The notes under the pieces were generated by a model. It ran no database searches, was not told where the DNA came from, and saw nothing but the letters and a program-made list of their open reading frames with translations. Below, piece by piece: positions 22,732 to 34,287 of a stretch of 64,000 nucleotides of DNA; the stretch's first letter is position 1; each line of letters opens with the position of its first letter. This DNA is from Puccinellia tenuiflora (taxonomy: Eukaryota > Streptophyta > Magnoliopsida > Poales > Poaceae), in assembly GCA_012064385.1 (NCBI GenBank), contig QRDG01001382.1:209709-273708 (forward strand). The letters are read 5' to 3'. The position numbers were made by a program, and so were the translations under genes.

Positions 22732-25390
22732 TTCACAAGGTATTGCTGTTAATGAGTCTATTAAAAGTCCTCCTTCGAGTTGCACAATCCATGAACTTGA
22801 TAAGAAGGATGATGCCCTTGATTTTGAAAAGACTTGATATTTGGCATTGCGCCTAGCTAAAAGGCGTTAAAGAAAAGCGCTTGTTGGGAGACAACCCATC
22901 TTTTACTTTCAGTTTGTTTTTGCTTTTCTTGTGTCATGGAGTTGTTGCCTCAGTAGCAACTTCATTTTATCTTTTTGTTTTGGTTTTTTGTGCCAAGTTT
23001 AGCCTCTAATGCATTAAAAGTGCGAGGTATTGTTTTGCTGTCCATAAACAGATTCTATGCGCCTGTTGCAGAAAATCTTGAACAATCCCTGAATTTTAAC
23101 TTTTTCTGATATTTCTAGACAGCAAGCCTGATACTTTTATCTATCTTTCGTTACTTTTGAGTTTTCTGATTTGAGCTACAGAAGTGCCTTGAAATATTCG
23201 ATCTTTACATACTGTTTAGTTTTGACAGATTCTGCTTTTATTTTGTATTCATCTCTTTTACTATCGTCAAATGTGATACTCTAGAGGTGGAGTGTCATAT
23301 TGAGGCTTAGTAAACAGTAGCTAATGCCCAATAAAGTTGTTTGCAATTTGTCTTGAGTTGAACACATGTGCATTTTAATTTATGAGCACTAACCTCTAAT
23401 CAGTTTATGAGAAGTTTTGTGTGAAGGGAGTTTTTAAGTTCCAAAGGAGAGGATAATGAAGAAATTGAAGATGGATCAGAGCTCAAGCTTGGGGATGCCC
23501 CCATGGCAACCCCTCTGAATATCAAGAACCATCAAGCGTCTAAGCTTGGGGATGCCCAAGGCATCCCCTCCTCTTCATCGACTATCATAAGGTCGTTTTC
23601 GTTGAACTACGTTTTTATCACTTTACATATTATGTGATATGCTTGGAGCGTCTTTTTGCTTTCATTTTTGTTTTGTTTGTTTGCTGGTCATATCCTTGTT
23701 GGATCCTAGCTTTATTTGTGTGGGAGAGAGGCACACTCCGCTTTTTCATTTGAATACTCCTTTGCTTCGCTTATATCTTGTTGAGTATTCTTAGCTACTG
23801 TTTGTTTTGCTAGTAAGCTCTCGGCTTTAGCTTTTATCTTGTTTAGAGCTGCTAGTTGTTGATGTTAAACTCTCTTGTTCTTCACTTATACTTGTTGGAG
23901 AGTTGTTATTGATAAATTCCTTGAATTGTCAAAGTGACAAAATGCTATCCATGTGATATTGGAATGAAATGAAAGCCTGCATAGTCTTGTAGATCATTGT
24001 GTGGATACTTGATGCTTCTCAATTGTTTTGAGATATTAAGATGAATGCTTAAACTTGCTGGTTATTTAAGAGGAAATTGATTAGTAAAGAAATACAGTTA
24101 AAAGCTTGAAACTGTGTGGTGTTTCATAGTTGTTAATTCATAAAGCTAATATTTCATCAAAAGAACTGTTTGGTCAACAAGGGAGACGGCATGGAGTATT
24201 TATGGGTATGATTGATTGATGTCTTATGTTACTCTGTTACCGGTTAATGTTGGATGTTTGCTTCAAATACCATTTTTGTTAAGCCAAGAAAACTCTATAC
24301 TGAGTGTGATGTCCACACGTGCATCCAAATCCGAAAGCCAAACTATCTTGCCAGCTGAGTCCACCATATCTACCTATGCATGGTATTTCCTGCCATTCCA
24401 AGTAAATTTGTCATGTGCTACCTTTAAAACCTTCAAAATATTCTCGTTTTGGTGCCTCTGTTTTCAAGCTCATGAGGAAGTAAGGAGGGGGTTCGTTATA
24501 GCTTATGTCGAGCAAGGTTTTTCTTTTATTTTTCTTTTCCCCCCTCTATTTCACCCGGTGTTGATGGTTTACGTCCTCACTTGAATCAACCCAAGAGCGG
24601 CTTAAGCAAAATATAAATATAACTCACCATTCTCCTCCGCACAATGAAAATCTGAGAAATCAGCTCAAACATTGGTTAGTGGTGAAACAAAGGAGAAAGA
24701 GGAATGTACTCGTTCCTCTAAAACCAGCTGCTCTCACAACTCTAAAGACCTTGCTTGACATAGGGGACTAATGGGCTTCTGAGCTATGGAATCATTGACG
24801 GAATTATGCATCTCTCAAAATTGTTTTTATCTCTGTTTTGCAAAATCAAAAAGCTCTAGCACATGACTAATCCATGGTTCCCTCTGCGAAGGGCCTTTCT
24901 TTTACTTTTAAATGTTGAGTCAGTTTTCCTTTTCCTTCTATCTCCACCAAAGCAAACATACAACATTGACCCTGGGTATCATTGATCATATTGCATCGTC
25001 AGATTAAACATGAATCTTTATATTGACTTTATCTATAAGATAAGCCGTTGGAAGTTGAAGCTTTTGCTAATACTTACATCTTTCTTTGTGTTGATTCTCA
25101 AACACTTTTGTCGTGGAACCATTACCTTTGAGAATTAGTCAAATATGTGGGTCACATTGCTTTCATGTCTTTAACGTACTATTTATGAAAGGTTTTGCAT
25201 GAAAGATTTAACTTGGTTATTCATGCTTTCGTGCTATTAACTATAGACAATTGTTTTGTATCACTTCATTCACGTCCTATGCTTTACATTACTATCTTGA
25301 TCAAGATTGTGTTGGTTGCATGTCTCGTAAAAAAATATTTTGTTATCACTTACCTACTCGAGGACGAGTAGGAGTTAAGCTTGGGGATGC
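22732..25390 (+). other. Unit 2 3' non-coding internal region and polypurine tract
   Basis: No supported gene. It contains the shared GCGCCTAGCTAAAAGGCGTT block (22838), two internal copies of AAGCTTGGGGATG (23485-23497 and 23542-23554) and the genuine polypurine tract copy (25377-25389) directly before LTR C. The part 24300-25020 is present as an inverted copy at 27410-28080. The open frame 24216-24584 lies wholly within this repeat and is not supported. Confidence 0.7.
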
Positions 25391-26988
25391 TGATACGTGT
25401 CAAATGTATCTATAATTTTTGATTGATCCATGCTAGTTTTGTGATGTTGTCACATGTTTCTACTATCTTATTACATCATTTTTATGCATTTTGTCGGACT
25501 AACCTATTGACAAGATGCCTAGTGTCAGTTTCCTTTTTTGCTGTCTTTTCGTTTTAGAAACTTACCACAGGAAATATTCTCGGAATGCGCTGAAAATTTA
25601 CGAGGATTTTTTATTCCCCAAGATGGAGTTTCAGTCCGGAGGGAAGCCCTGGGGGCCACCCACTGGACAGGGACGACCCCCAGCCGCGGCCTGCCCTAGG
25701 GCGGCGGGTGGGACCCGCCCCTGCTCCTGGTTGGTCCCCTCGGCCCCTCCGAAGCCAATAAAATCAGATTAATCCCAAAAACGTCGAGGCGGCCATTATT
25801 TTCCAGAGAAGTCACCCCGAGGAGACGCCACCATAAACTCTAGTTCGGGGCGATTCTGAAGTTGATCCCGGCACCCTGCCGGAGGGGAGATCGATCCCGG
25901 AGGGCTCTTCATTGTCATGCCTTCCTCCGGGATGATTTGTGAGTAGTCCCACCTTGGACTACGGGTCCATGGCAGTAGCTAGATAGTAGTCTCTCTCCCT
26001 TGTGCTTCATGTATAATGATCTTGTGAGCTGCCTAACATGATCAAGATCGATTATTGTAATGCTATGTGATGTGTTTGTTGGGATCTGATGGATTATAAA
26101 GTTATGATCAGATTGTGCATGATTCTTATATGTTGATTTATGTTCTTGCATGCTCTCCGATGTGCATAGTTACTTTGGCCAAGTGATTGTGTGTATCTCC
26201 AAGAGGGAGTATTTATGCTAGATAGTGGGTTCATGCCCCCTTTTGTTCCTGGGCACGAGTGACAGAAACGTCTAAGGGCGAGGGTGTGTTGTTGCTACTA
26301 AGGGTAAAACAGTGGTGTTAATGTCTCTTTTGATATTAGTATTGCTTACTTCATGCGCTTTACTTAATGCAAATGTCTGTTGCTTGCAACTTAATACTGT
26401 TGGGTGACAGGCTGGATAGCGATCCCACGGTGGACTTTTTAGACAAAGATGCAGTTGGACTCAACGGTCTTTGTTCATTGTCGTGATGCCTACATAAATA
26501 TTATCATGTTCTCTATGTCATAGCTAGATTAAGTTTGTGTTATAATCTTGTCAATTGCCTAGCTGTAATTTGTTTACCCATCATATGAGTGTTTTATTTA
26601 CTTGAGAGACTCCACTAGTGAACCCATGGCTCCCGGTCCATCTTTTTACATTGATTGCAACCTTTATTCATCACTTTTCATCATCATTACTCCTTTGGTG
26701 TACTTTCATATTTTCATCTATTTCACTATACAATTAACCGCTTTGATTTCTGCGAGACCGGAAAGATTGACAACCTTTCCGCCGTTGGGGAAAAGTAAAT
26801 GGTTGAGTGTGTGCAGGTCCACGTCTGTTGAAGATTAAGCGCCAGAGATCTTCAACATTCACTTTGTTGTTGATTTCAAAGTCCTACTGGTTCGATAAAT
26901 CTCGGTTCGTTAACGAGGGAAAACTGCTACTTACTACATCCACGCCTTCGCTTGGGGCACAACCAAACGCTACCATCACCGATCATCA
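25391..26988 (+). repeat. Gypsy LTR C
   Basis: This is a full-length relative of LTR A (TGATACGTGTCAAATG to GATCATCA). A polypurine tract precedes it, making it the 3' LTR of unit 2. A primer-site copy also follows it, so it has the context of a 5' LTR too. The TATA position is altered to CAATAAAAT. Confidence 0.85.
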
Positions 26989-26998
26989 AGCAGTTTTC

Positions 26999-27016
26999 TA
27001 GCGCCGTTGCTGGGGA
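26999..27016 (+). other. Degenerate primer binding site after LTR C
   Basis: TAGCGCCGTTGCTGGGGA differs from the array's other primer sites at two positions. It is joined directly to an inverted internal segment. Confidence 0.7.
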
Positions 27017-28527
27017 CTGCCCCAAGCTTAGACTCCGCTTGTCCCCAAGCGAAAATTGAGCTCGGTAAACATGACCATAGGTTTATGGAGTGAAGTGTCG
27101 ATAAATTAAGAATACGAACATGAAGCATCAATATTTACTGACCAAACACAAATACATTTTAAACAACAACATTTCTCTCATAAAGCTTCTCGAAGACAAG
27201 TCATGTAACTATAACATGTTAAGGTGAAGTAAAACAGAAACTTATTAAGCAATGGAAAATTGAGACTTCACTTAAGAAACAATTATATTTGTCAGCCCAT
27301 ATTTCAAGAAAGATCCATTTAAATGCTTCAACTATCAATTAATCTTTCCACAAATTGGAAATCATCCAGGCTGTATTCTTATGATAGAAGAGTTAGAACT
27401 GAAATAAGAAAAATGAACAACTGTCATGAGACATAAAAGACACAATGTAGATATCATACTCGCTAACATCATAGATCAACACTGTAAGTTTGCCTGTGGA
27501 AGATAGAGAAAGTGGGTAAACTGACTCAACAATAAAGAAAAGAGAGGCCCTTCGTAGAGGTAAGCAGGGATTAGTCATGTGCTAGAGCTTTTTGCTTTTG
27601 AAAAATAGAGTAAAAACATTTTTGAGAGATGCATAATTCCGTCAACGACTTCACAGCAAAGAAACTAGCTAGTCCCCCATAACAAGCAAGGCTTTCAGAC
27701 TTGTGAGAGCGGCTGGTTTTAGAGGAACGAGTACATTCCTCTTTCTCCTTTGTTTCACCACTAACCAATGTTTGAGCTGATTTCTCAGATTTTCATTGTG
27801 CGGAGGAGAATGGTGAGTTATATTTATATTTTTCTTAAGCCGCTCTCGGGTTGATTCAAGTGAGGACGTAAACCATCAACACCGGGTGAAAGGGGGGAAA
27901 TGACCTTGCTTGTCACAAGTTATAACTCATGAGCTTAAAAACAGAGACACAAAAAGGAATATTTTGAAGGTTTTAAAGGTACCACATGAAAATTTTACTT
28001 GGAATGGTAGGAACCATGCTTAGGTAGATATGGTGGACACTCATGGCAGGCAATTTGGCTAAGGGATTGGATGCACGAGTGGACATCACACTCAGTACAA
28101 GGCTTTAGGCTAGAAAAGGCTTTATAGCAAACATACAATGTTGAGAGATGTAAACCAAATATGTTATCTAAAACAATATGGCAAACGTGCAACATAAAGC
28201 TTATCATCACTGTCAGAAATAAATCTCATACAAAAGTGTGCAAGCTAGAGGGTTCACAAGCATGTAAGACATAAAGGATAGTATATTTGCAATTAAATTC
28301 CTCTTCTCTACTCAAGCATCAAGGTAATTATTGCAAGTTAACAAAGTCATGCTTGCCAATACTGAATAAACTTCTACTCATACACCCAATGTCAAATCAT
28401 CACTTACCACAAGACCAGCGGATGAGAGAGATTGCCATAATAAAATATAAAGTGCAGAAGAATAAAAAGATACTTCTCATTTATATTTCATTATAGAAAA
28501 CCACTCACCAACGGATACTATCGGGAC
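27017..28527 (-). repeat. Inverted Gypsy internal segment
   Basis: Read on the minus strand this is the 3' internal region of a relative of unit 2, ending in a polypurine-like AAGCTTGGGG. The bases 27721-27788 are the near-exact reverse complement of 24652-24719, and similarity extends over roughly 27410-28080 versus 24300-25020. No coding frame is supported. The right boundary with LTR D is not marked by a recognisable end. Confidence 0.7.
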
Positions 28528-29203
28528 TGTCGGAACCAGTGTCCCCTGTCCCGGCTGTCAGCGGCACCAGCCGCACCACGTCATCATGAGATAAGGCGCG
28601 CACTACTGGCACGCGCCTCGTGAGGGACGCCGCTCCCTCACGGGATCAAGACCAAGGGGCCTCACCAAGTGCGCCTCGTGAGGTCCCCCGATGAAGACCC
28701 CTCCGCATCTGCTCCGCGGGGGAAGGAGATGACACCGAAAGGACACAACAGAGCTATGTATGGGGCGGTCTGTCCATTTTGATGATTAAAGACTAAGACG
28801 GTACAAGACCGAATGAAGGACGGGAGGACCCTTCCATCTTAGTGCTTAAAGCTCCCGTCAAGGGACCCGTTCTGGAGGACGTCGTCAGCAAGCCATGCAC
28901 CCTCTTTTTTCTTCTCCTGACCAATTGTGGTTTCCCTTCCCGCCTAGCGGAAGAGGCCCGGGTCACTATAAAAGGCAATCCACTGCCTTCATTGTTGGAG
29001 GACATTCCGACCACCTCCACAAGCAATACAACCAGACAAGCAGGAGTAGGGTGTTACACCTCAACGGTGGCCCAACCTGGGTAAACCTCGCGCGTGTGTG
29101 TGTCCCTCGCTTTGCTGGCTCCGACCCTCACAGAGATCTCATCGGTAGACTATCTATCAACCCCGTGGAAGAACATAGGTCCATCGGAACCACAAATCCG
29201 ACA
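28528..29203 (+). repeat. Gypsy LTR D
   Basis: It runs TGTCGGAACCAGTG... to ...AAATCCGACA (676 bp), with a TATA box at 28967-28974 and a primer-type site two bases after it. It shares the CCTGGGTAAAC block with LTR 50191-51154, so both belong to one lineage. No matching 3' LTR is in the window. Confidence 0.75.
28967..28974 (+). promoter_or_regulatory. TATA box of LTR D
   Basis: TATAAAAG lies 440 bp into the LTR, after GC-rich upstream sequence. Function is inferred from position. Confidence 0.5.
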
Positions 29204-29205
29204 TT

Positions 29206-29223
29206 TGGCGCGCCAGGTAGGGG
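29206..29223 (+). other. Primer binding site after LTR D
   Basis: TGGCGCGCCAGGTAGGGG. The same sequence stands, inverted, at 50171-50188 beside LTR 50191-51154. The cognate tRNA is not assigned. Confidence 0.7.
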
Positions 29224-30444
29224 TTGAGGCTTGCTCTTCCTCGACAGATCTCCTCGTCACGGTCGGCGGGTGCGCGCCCACGCACGGGTGCATCTCGCAT
29301 CACCTCCATAGGCGGAGCACAGTCGTGGCACCACCGCCGCCGAGCTCGCGTCCCCAGGCTCTCTGACGGCGCAGTCTACGCTGCCTCCGCCGCCTCCTCC
29401 TCGACGTCCGCGAACTCCCCATAGCAGCAAGAGTCGCCTCACCACCACGCCATCTCCACTACTCCCAAGGTCGCGTTGGTCTAACCCCCACACCCCAAGC
29501 CCGTCATGGCGCCTGCGGCTACCCAGATCTCGGCAGGGACACTTTCGCGTGGGCCTGGGGCTCTACGCTAAGAACGCTCCTCAAGAAGACTCTTGATAGA
29601 GGAGGCCTGAAGGACCTCCTGGCACGTACTAGGTGCTCGGGGGCTTGGGGGTTACACCCGCTGCCACACACGCGGCTCGAGGGTCCGGGGCCACCATCAT
29701 CGTCAATGACAAATCGAAGCATCAAGCCAAGCAAGAAGAACAAGTTCATAAAGCACGAAGCAAAGTGCGGTGGGGCCACCCGCTCGTCTCCCAACCACCG
29801 GCGCCATAAGTGCGGTGGGGCCACCCGCTCCCCAGGATCCGCCTGCACCCGCGGCATGCCTCGTCGTATCCCATCGTCGCGGCCTTTTCACCAGCATGAC
29901 ACGCAAGGGAGTAAATGCTGACCACCAGGATTCCCACTGACAAAGAGGAAGCCGAGCGGATGGCATGCCAGGCTTTGCATGCCTTCTATGTGGCTCTGCT
30001 TCACAATTTTTTCTCGCTAACGCGCCACCGCTGGCTTCACGTCCTCTACAGTTTTTTTCCTGCGTACCACGTGAGCGGGGGCTAGGACACGCTGCCTATC
30101 TCGGGCCTGACCCACAAGCATAAGCCCAAGTATGAAAATGAGCTCTGCCTCGCGGGCCAGTCCCCATGCACGGCACCTCCCCGTAAAACTTGGCACTTGT
30201 CTCGGGCCTGACCCACAAGCATAAGCCCAGGTACGACAATGAGCTCTGCCTCGCAGTCCAGCCCCCATGCACGGCACCGCCCCGTGAAACTTGGCACTTG
30301 TCTCTCCTCGCGCGGCACCCAGGCTCAAACTAATAAGTCGTGCATGCCCATCCGGTGTGCAAAATCTTTGTCCTATGCCTCGTCGCAATGTAGGACAGGC
30401 CTCCCGAAGGAGCATCGGAAAAGCCTGCCGTGGGGCCTCAGGAA
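29224..30444 (+). pseudogene. Leader and decayed 5' coding region of LTR D element
   Basis: GC-rich sequence with short broken frames. One stretch from 29918 reads MLTTRIPTDKEEAERMACQA and may be a gag-proximal remnant, but no domain is identifiable. A direct 24-bp-scale repeat GCGGTGGGGCCACCCGCTC occurs at 29767 and 29812. A 101-bp tandem repeat lies at 30100-30301. The region is interrupted at 30445 by element G and resumes at 40175. Confidence 0.5.
30100..30301. repeat. 101-bp tandem duplication (two copies)
   Basis: Copies 30100-30200 and 30201-30301 both start CTCGGGCCTGACCCACAAGC and end CTTGGCACTTGT, with a few substitutions. Confidence 0.85.
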
Positions 30445-33400
30445 TGTAACAGCCCCAGTTTGGCACCCTAAAATATGGGCCAAATTTTCACTTTTTGCTT
30501 TGCATTGCATCATGGCATACTTATTTGAATTGCTAAGTTAATAAAGCAACAACTCGAAACAATAAAAGGGAAGCTAATCCTTCCCAAAATTTTCAAACCA
30601 AATACAATACTCAAATTGGCAAAACTAAATGTTCTTGAGTTTCCAAATTGTCCAGGAAGCTCGAGGATATATTTTATAAATAATTGTCAAAGGAAATTTA
30701 TTGACAAGCAAAGATATAAATTTGAGAATTCAAATTGGTTCAATGCAAACTCTATTTTGAAACCAAGTTAAACTTTCCAAAAATTCAAATAAAATTATGG
30801 GGAGCTTCATTAATATATTATGAGCCTCCATAAATATTTTTATGATTTATTGAAATGTTTAAGTAACCCAAGTAATTGGATTTTGGAATTTATTAAATTT
30901 TGCCTTATTCAACTCCTATGAACAAATGTTGCTCAAAACAATTTAGTTTGCCACCCAAATTTTTGTGGAGCTTATATATGTCATTGGGAGGCTACCAGAA
31001 TAATTTCAGATTTTTTTTTAAAATGCTTAAGAGCCTCAAATTAAATCCATAATAGGCGGCTGGACCTGTTTGCAATAAACTTTAAGGAATCTTTACTGCC
31101 AGGGCGTGTTTAATAAAAATTGCGTCTTCCACTGTGCCGACAGGGAGGACCCTGCCGCCATGCCGCCGACGTTCGCTCCCCTGCCCCACACGCCGTGCCC
31201 CCCTGCCGCGGCTAAGGGCCACCCGACGCCCTCGCACCTGCCCTCTCTCTCTTCCCCCTCAGATCTTTTCCTCACCTGCTCCCTCCCCCGCTGCTCCCTC
31301 TCTCCCGTCCTTCCGACATGGAGCTCGCGCCCGCTGTCGTTTGGCCATCGATTGAAGCGCCCCATCCAGATCGAGCCCCGTCCTGAGCTGCGCCGTGTTG
31401 ACCTCGTCCTCCCTGTGTAGGGAATCGTGGCGGAAGGCCCGGACTCGCCGGCGCCGACCGATTCCCCTCCGCCTCCGGCCGCTGCACGCCGAGCACCGCA
31501 ACGCCGCCGTCCGGCCACCCCCGTCCCCGCCACGAGCAGCAACGGCTCGAGGGTGAGCTGCTCGCCCTTTCCCCTCTCCTTCCTCTCCCTCCGCTCGCTC
31601 TCTCGCGCGTCCGCTCGCCGCAGCTGCGCGCCGCCGGAGTACGGTCACCGCAGCGCGCCTTGCCGGTCGCGACATCTCCTAGGGTCAAACCTTGCCCGGC
31701 CTGGCTCCTGTCTGGGCCGGCACGAGGCCGATGGCCTCGGGCACCATCCCGGCCCGTTCGCCCGGCCTGGGCCGGCCAAAGGCTGGCCGCCTCGGGTGCC
31801 TGCCCGGCCCCTGGGCCGGCCTGGCCGGCATGAGGCCGGCTTGTCTGCAAAAGGGTTTTTCTTTTTAAGAAATAAAATGAATTAAAACAATTAATAACTA
31901 TTTGAATATTGGTTCAAATTTAGCAAATTAAATATCAAATTGTTCAGAAAAACAAACCCTACCTATTGGTATCATTGTAATGAGCTTTTGAAACTTTTAA
32001 TTTGCTGTTTATTTAAGAATTACTAAATTGGCTTAAATAAAACCTAATTCGGGAAAATTCATAACTTGTGAAATAATTAACCAAAAGTGGAGAATAAAAT
32101 ATCAATGTGATCAACACTTCAAATGCTATCAAACCATGCCTTTATCAAATCATGATCACAAATATTTATTTGATGTTATTCTTGAAATGATTAAACAAAT
32201 TAAATTCAAATAATTATTTAAATTCCTATTTTATTCATCGAAACTCGGAAAATTACAAATAAGGTTCCAAAATGATCAGAAGAACAAAACCTATCCATTC
32301 ATATCATGTTTATGCATATTTAAGCCACTTCTTAGTAATGCAATTAATTTAGAAATAATGTGGTCACTAAGATAAATATGGGGTTGTTTCCAAATACTCC
32401 ATTTAATTTATTAGATAAATTACATGATGATATCTTTGCTTCAACTTGTCATGTCATCATGTGATTGTGCATTGCACCTTGTCTTCATGCTATTTATTTG
32501 TTCCTTTGTTATTATTTTGGGTATCGATAGATTTCGGAGTGGAGGTTAACCCTACCTACCCCGACAAGCAGTACTACACGCCCCGGCAGCAAGGCAAGAG
32601 ATAACCTAACCTTCTTGGCATCTAGCATCCTAATGTTTTATACAATTATTTTCTCCACCAGAATATTGCATGCGATTCCAATGTCACTTTTGATCAAGTA
32701 GAGAATCCTATGATATGCATTGTCCCCTGAACCATCACATGCTTCCCCTCCTATGAAACCTAGGTTTGATGTGTTGGCCGGAGACAAAGATACAATCGTT
32801 ATATGTATAAATTTACTTGGTGATGCTTAGCCACCCTTAGCTAAATGCTATATTGTCCGGTGATTTAATTCCATGATATTGATATTGATGGAATGTTTCG
32901 GATATGGTGGTTATTGTGATGCTTAATTAAAATTCTAAGAAGGCTTGGATGAGTTGCCATCGGGGATGGTGTTTTGTCTCATTCTTGCCCCTAGGTGCGA
33001 GTTCTTTACCTCTTGAACCAAGACGAGCGTGCTTCCATTGGTGGGAGTATGGGCTCCTTACTAACTGAATAACTTGTGCGGGCGTATCCAAGGGTCCTCT
33101 AGTTTGCTATTTCCATTTGCGCGTGGGTGTGTGAGCGGAAAAAGGAATGATGAGGATGATGGTGTTTAGGACGTGGCGATGGGGGCAGGGGCTGAAATAG
33201 GCTGGGTAAACTTGTCCTATCGCCACAGATGACTCTTGGATAGTCTCATGCGAGGTAAAGGTTTAACCGCGCCCACTCGCCGCCTTCCCCGGAAGAGGGC
33301 CAATCAGGTGAGCCGGATGGTACAATGGGTAAATTAGTACACCCCTGCAGGGTAAATATTTTCAAAAAGCCGTGTCCGCGGTTATGGACGACTTGGGAAT

Positions 33401-34272
33401 AGATGATAAGATCATAGAGAACCTGAACATTTTAATTAATTTGGTAGCTGGAGGTTGCATAACTCCACGTGTGTTAAAGGTTCATTTCCTCGAGGGTGAT
33501 TCGAGGGAGTGCCTTGGTGGTGGCGAGTGATGACTCTTGGTACAATTTGGTTCGATGAGAACCGATGGAAAAAGTTACTCTCTTATCTCCTTTTGAGAAA
33601 ACATTTCTGAGTAGACGATGCCTTTCAGTCATTTGTGTCTTTTATAAAGGCAAACTAGCTTTATGCAAAAATAACTACATATAGCTTTAGAGCCTCCGTC
33701 AGCATTGGGCCTATATCGCCCTACTAAACTTGCGAGTACGTCGTACTCAGTCTCTCTTTGTTGCCTTTATTAATTTGTTTCAGAGGAGGACGACACCGAG
33801 CACACAGGTGGGTTCTTTGTGGATGTCGACGAGTAGTTCGGGGTTCCCAGGTGGCAGCTTGGGACCGTGGAACAAGCTGGCTTGGGTTGTTTATGTGTAG
33901 GCCTCTTAGGCCCTATATTTGGATCTTGTTGTACTAGACAACACTACTTCGCTTCCGCCTGATGTACTGATGGGTCGGTGACCCCTTTTGTGTGTAATAT
34001 TTGTATCATTCTCATACATGAGTTGCTATCTGAATCTTTGTATCGTAGAGTCTGTGATGTGCCAGTTGTTCCACAAGTCTTGATCTCTCTACTATACATG
34101 ATAGCTATGTCTGAGCTTATGGCATGATCGAAGTGTTGCGTGCCGATGATCCATTCCGAGCACGCCTGCCAAAGGTTTTGGCCTGGGATTGGTAAACCCA
34201 GTAACCTTCGATTGTGTAGCATGACCGGTTGCACAAAGCTTCATTGTATAGTTCTGGGGTCGGGGCGTTACA
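30445..34272 (+). repeat. 5' LTR of element G (3.8 kb)
   Basis: It starts TGTAACAGCCCCAG and ends GGGGCGTTACA. Compared with the 3' LTR it keeps about 400 bp near 30650-31050 and about 160 bp near 31470-31640 that are absent there. A strongly GC-rich segment (31106-31850) has long open frames on both strands that are repeated in the other LTR. These frames are probably by-products of composition and not genes. Confidence 0.9.
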
Positions 34273-34275
34273 AGT

Positions 34276-34287
34276 TGGTATCAGAGC
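34276..34287 (+). other. Primer binding site of element G (tRNA-iMet type)
   Basis: TGGTATCAGAGC, complementary to the 3' end of initiator tRNA-Met, three bases after the LTR. Confidence 0.8.

Noticed and set aside
24216..24584. 122-codon frame as a small gene
   Set aside because: It lies in the retroelement 3' internal region, and the inverted copy at 27841-28180 does not preserve the frame.
31093..31885. Long GC-rich open frames on both strands in LTR 1 of element G
   Set aside because: They recur at 37152-37757 in the other LTR, have no domain and a Pro/Arg/Ala composition expected from GC-rich DNA.
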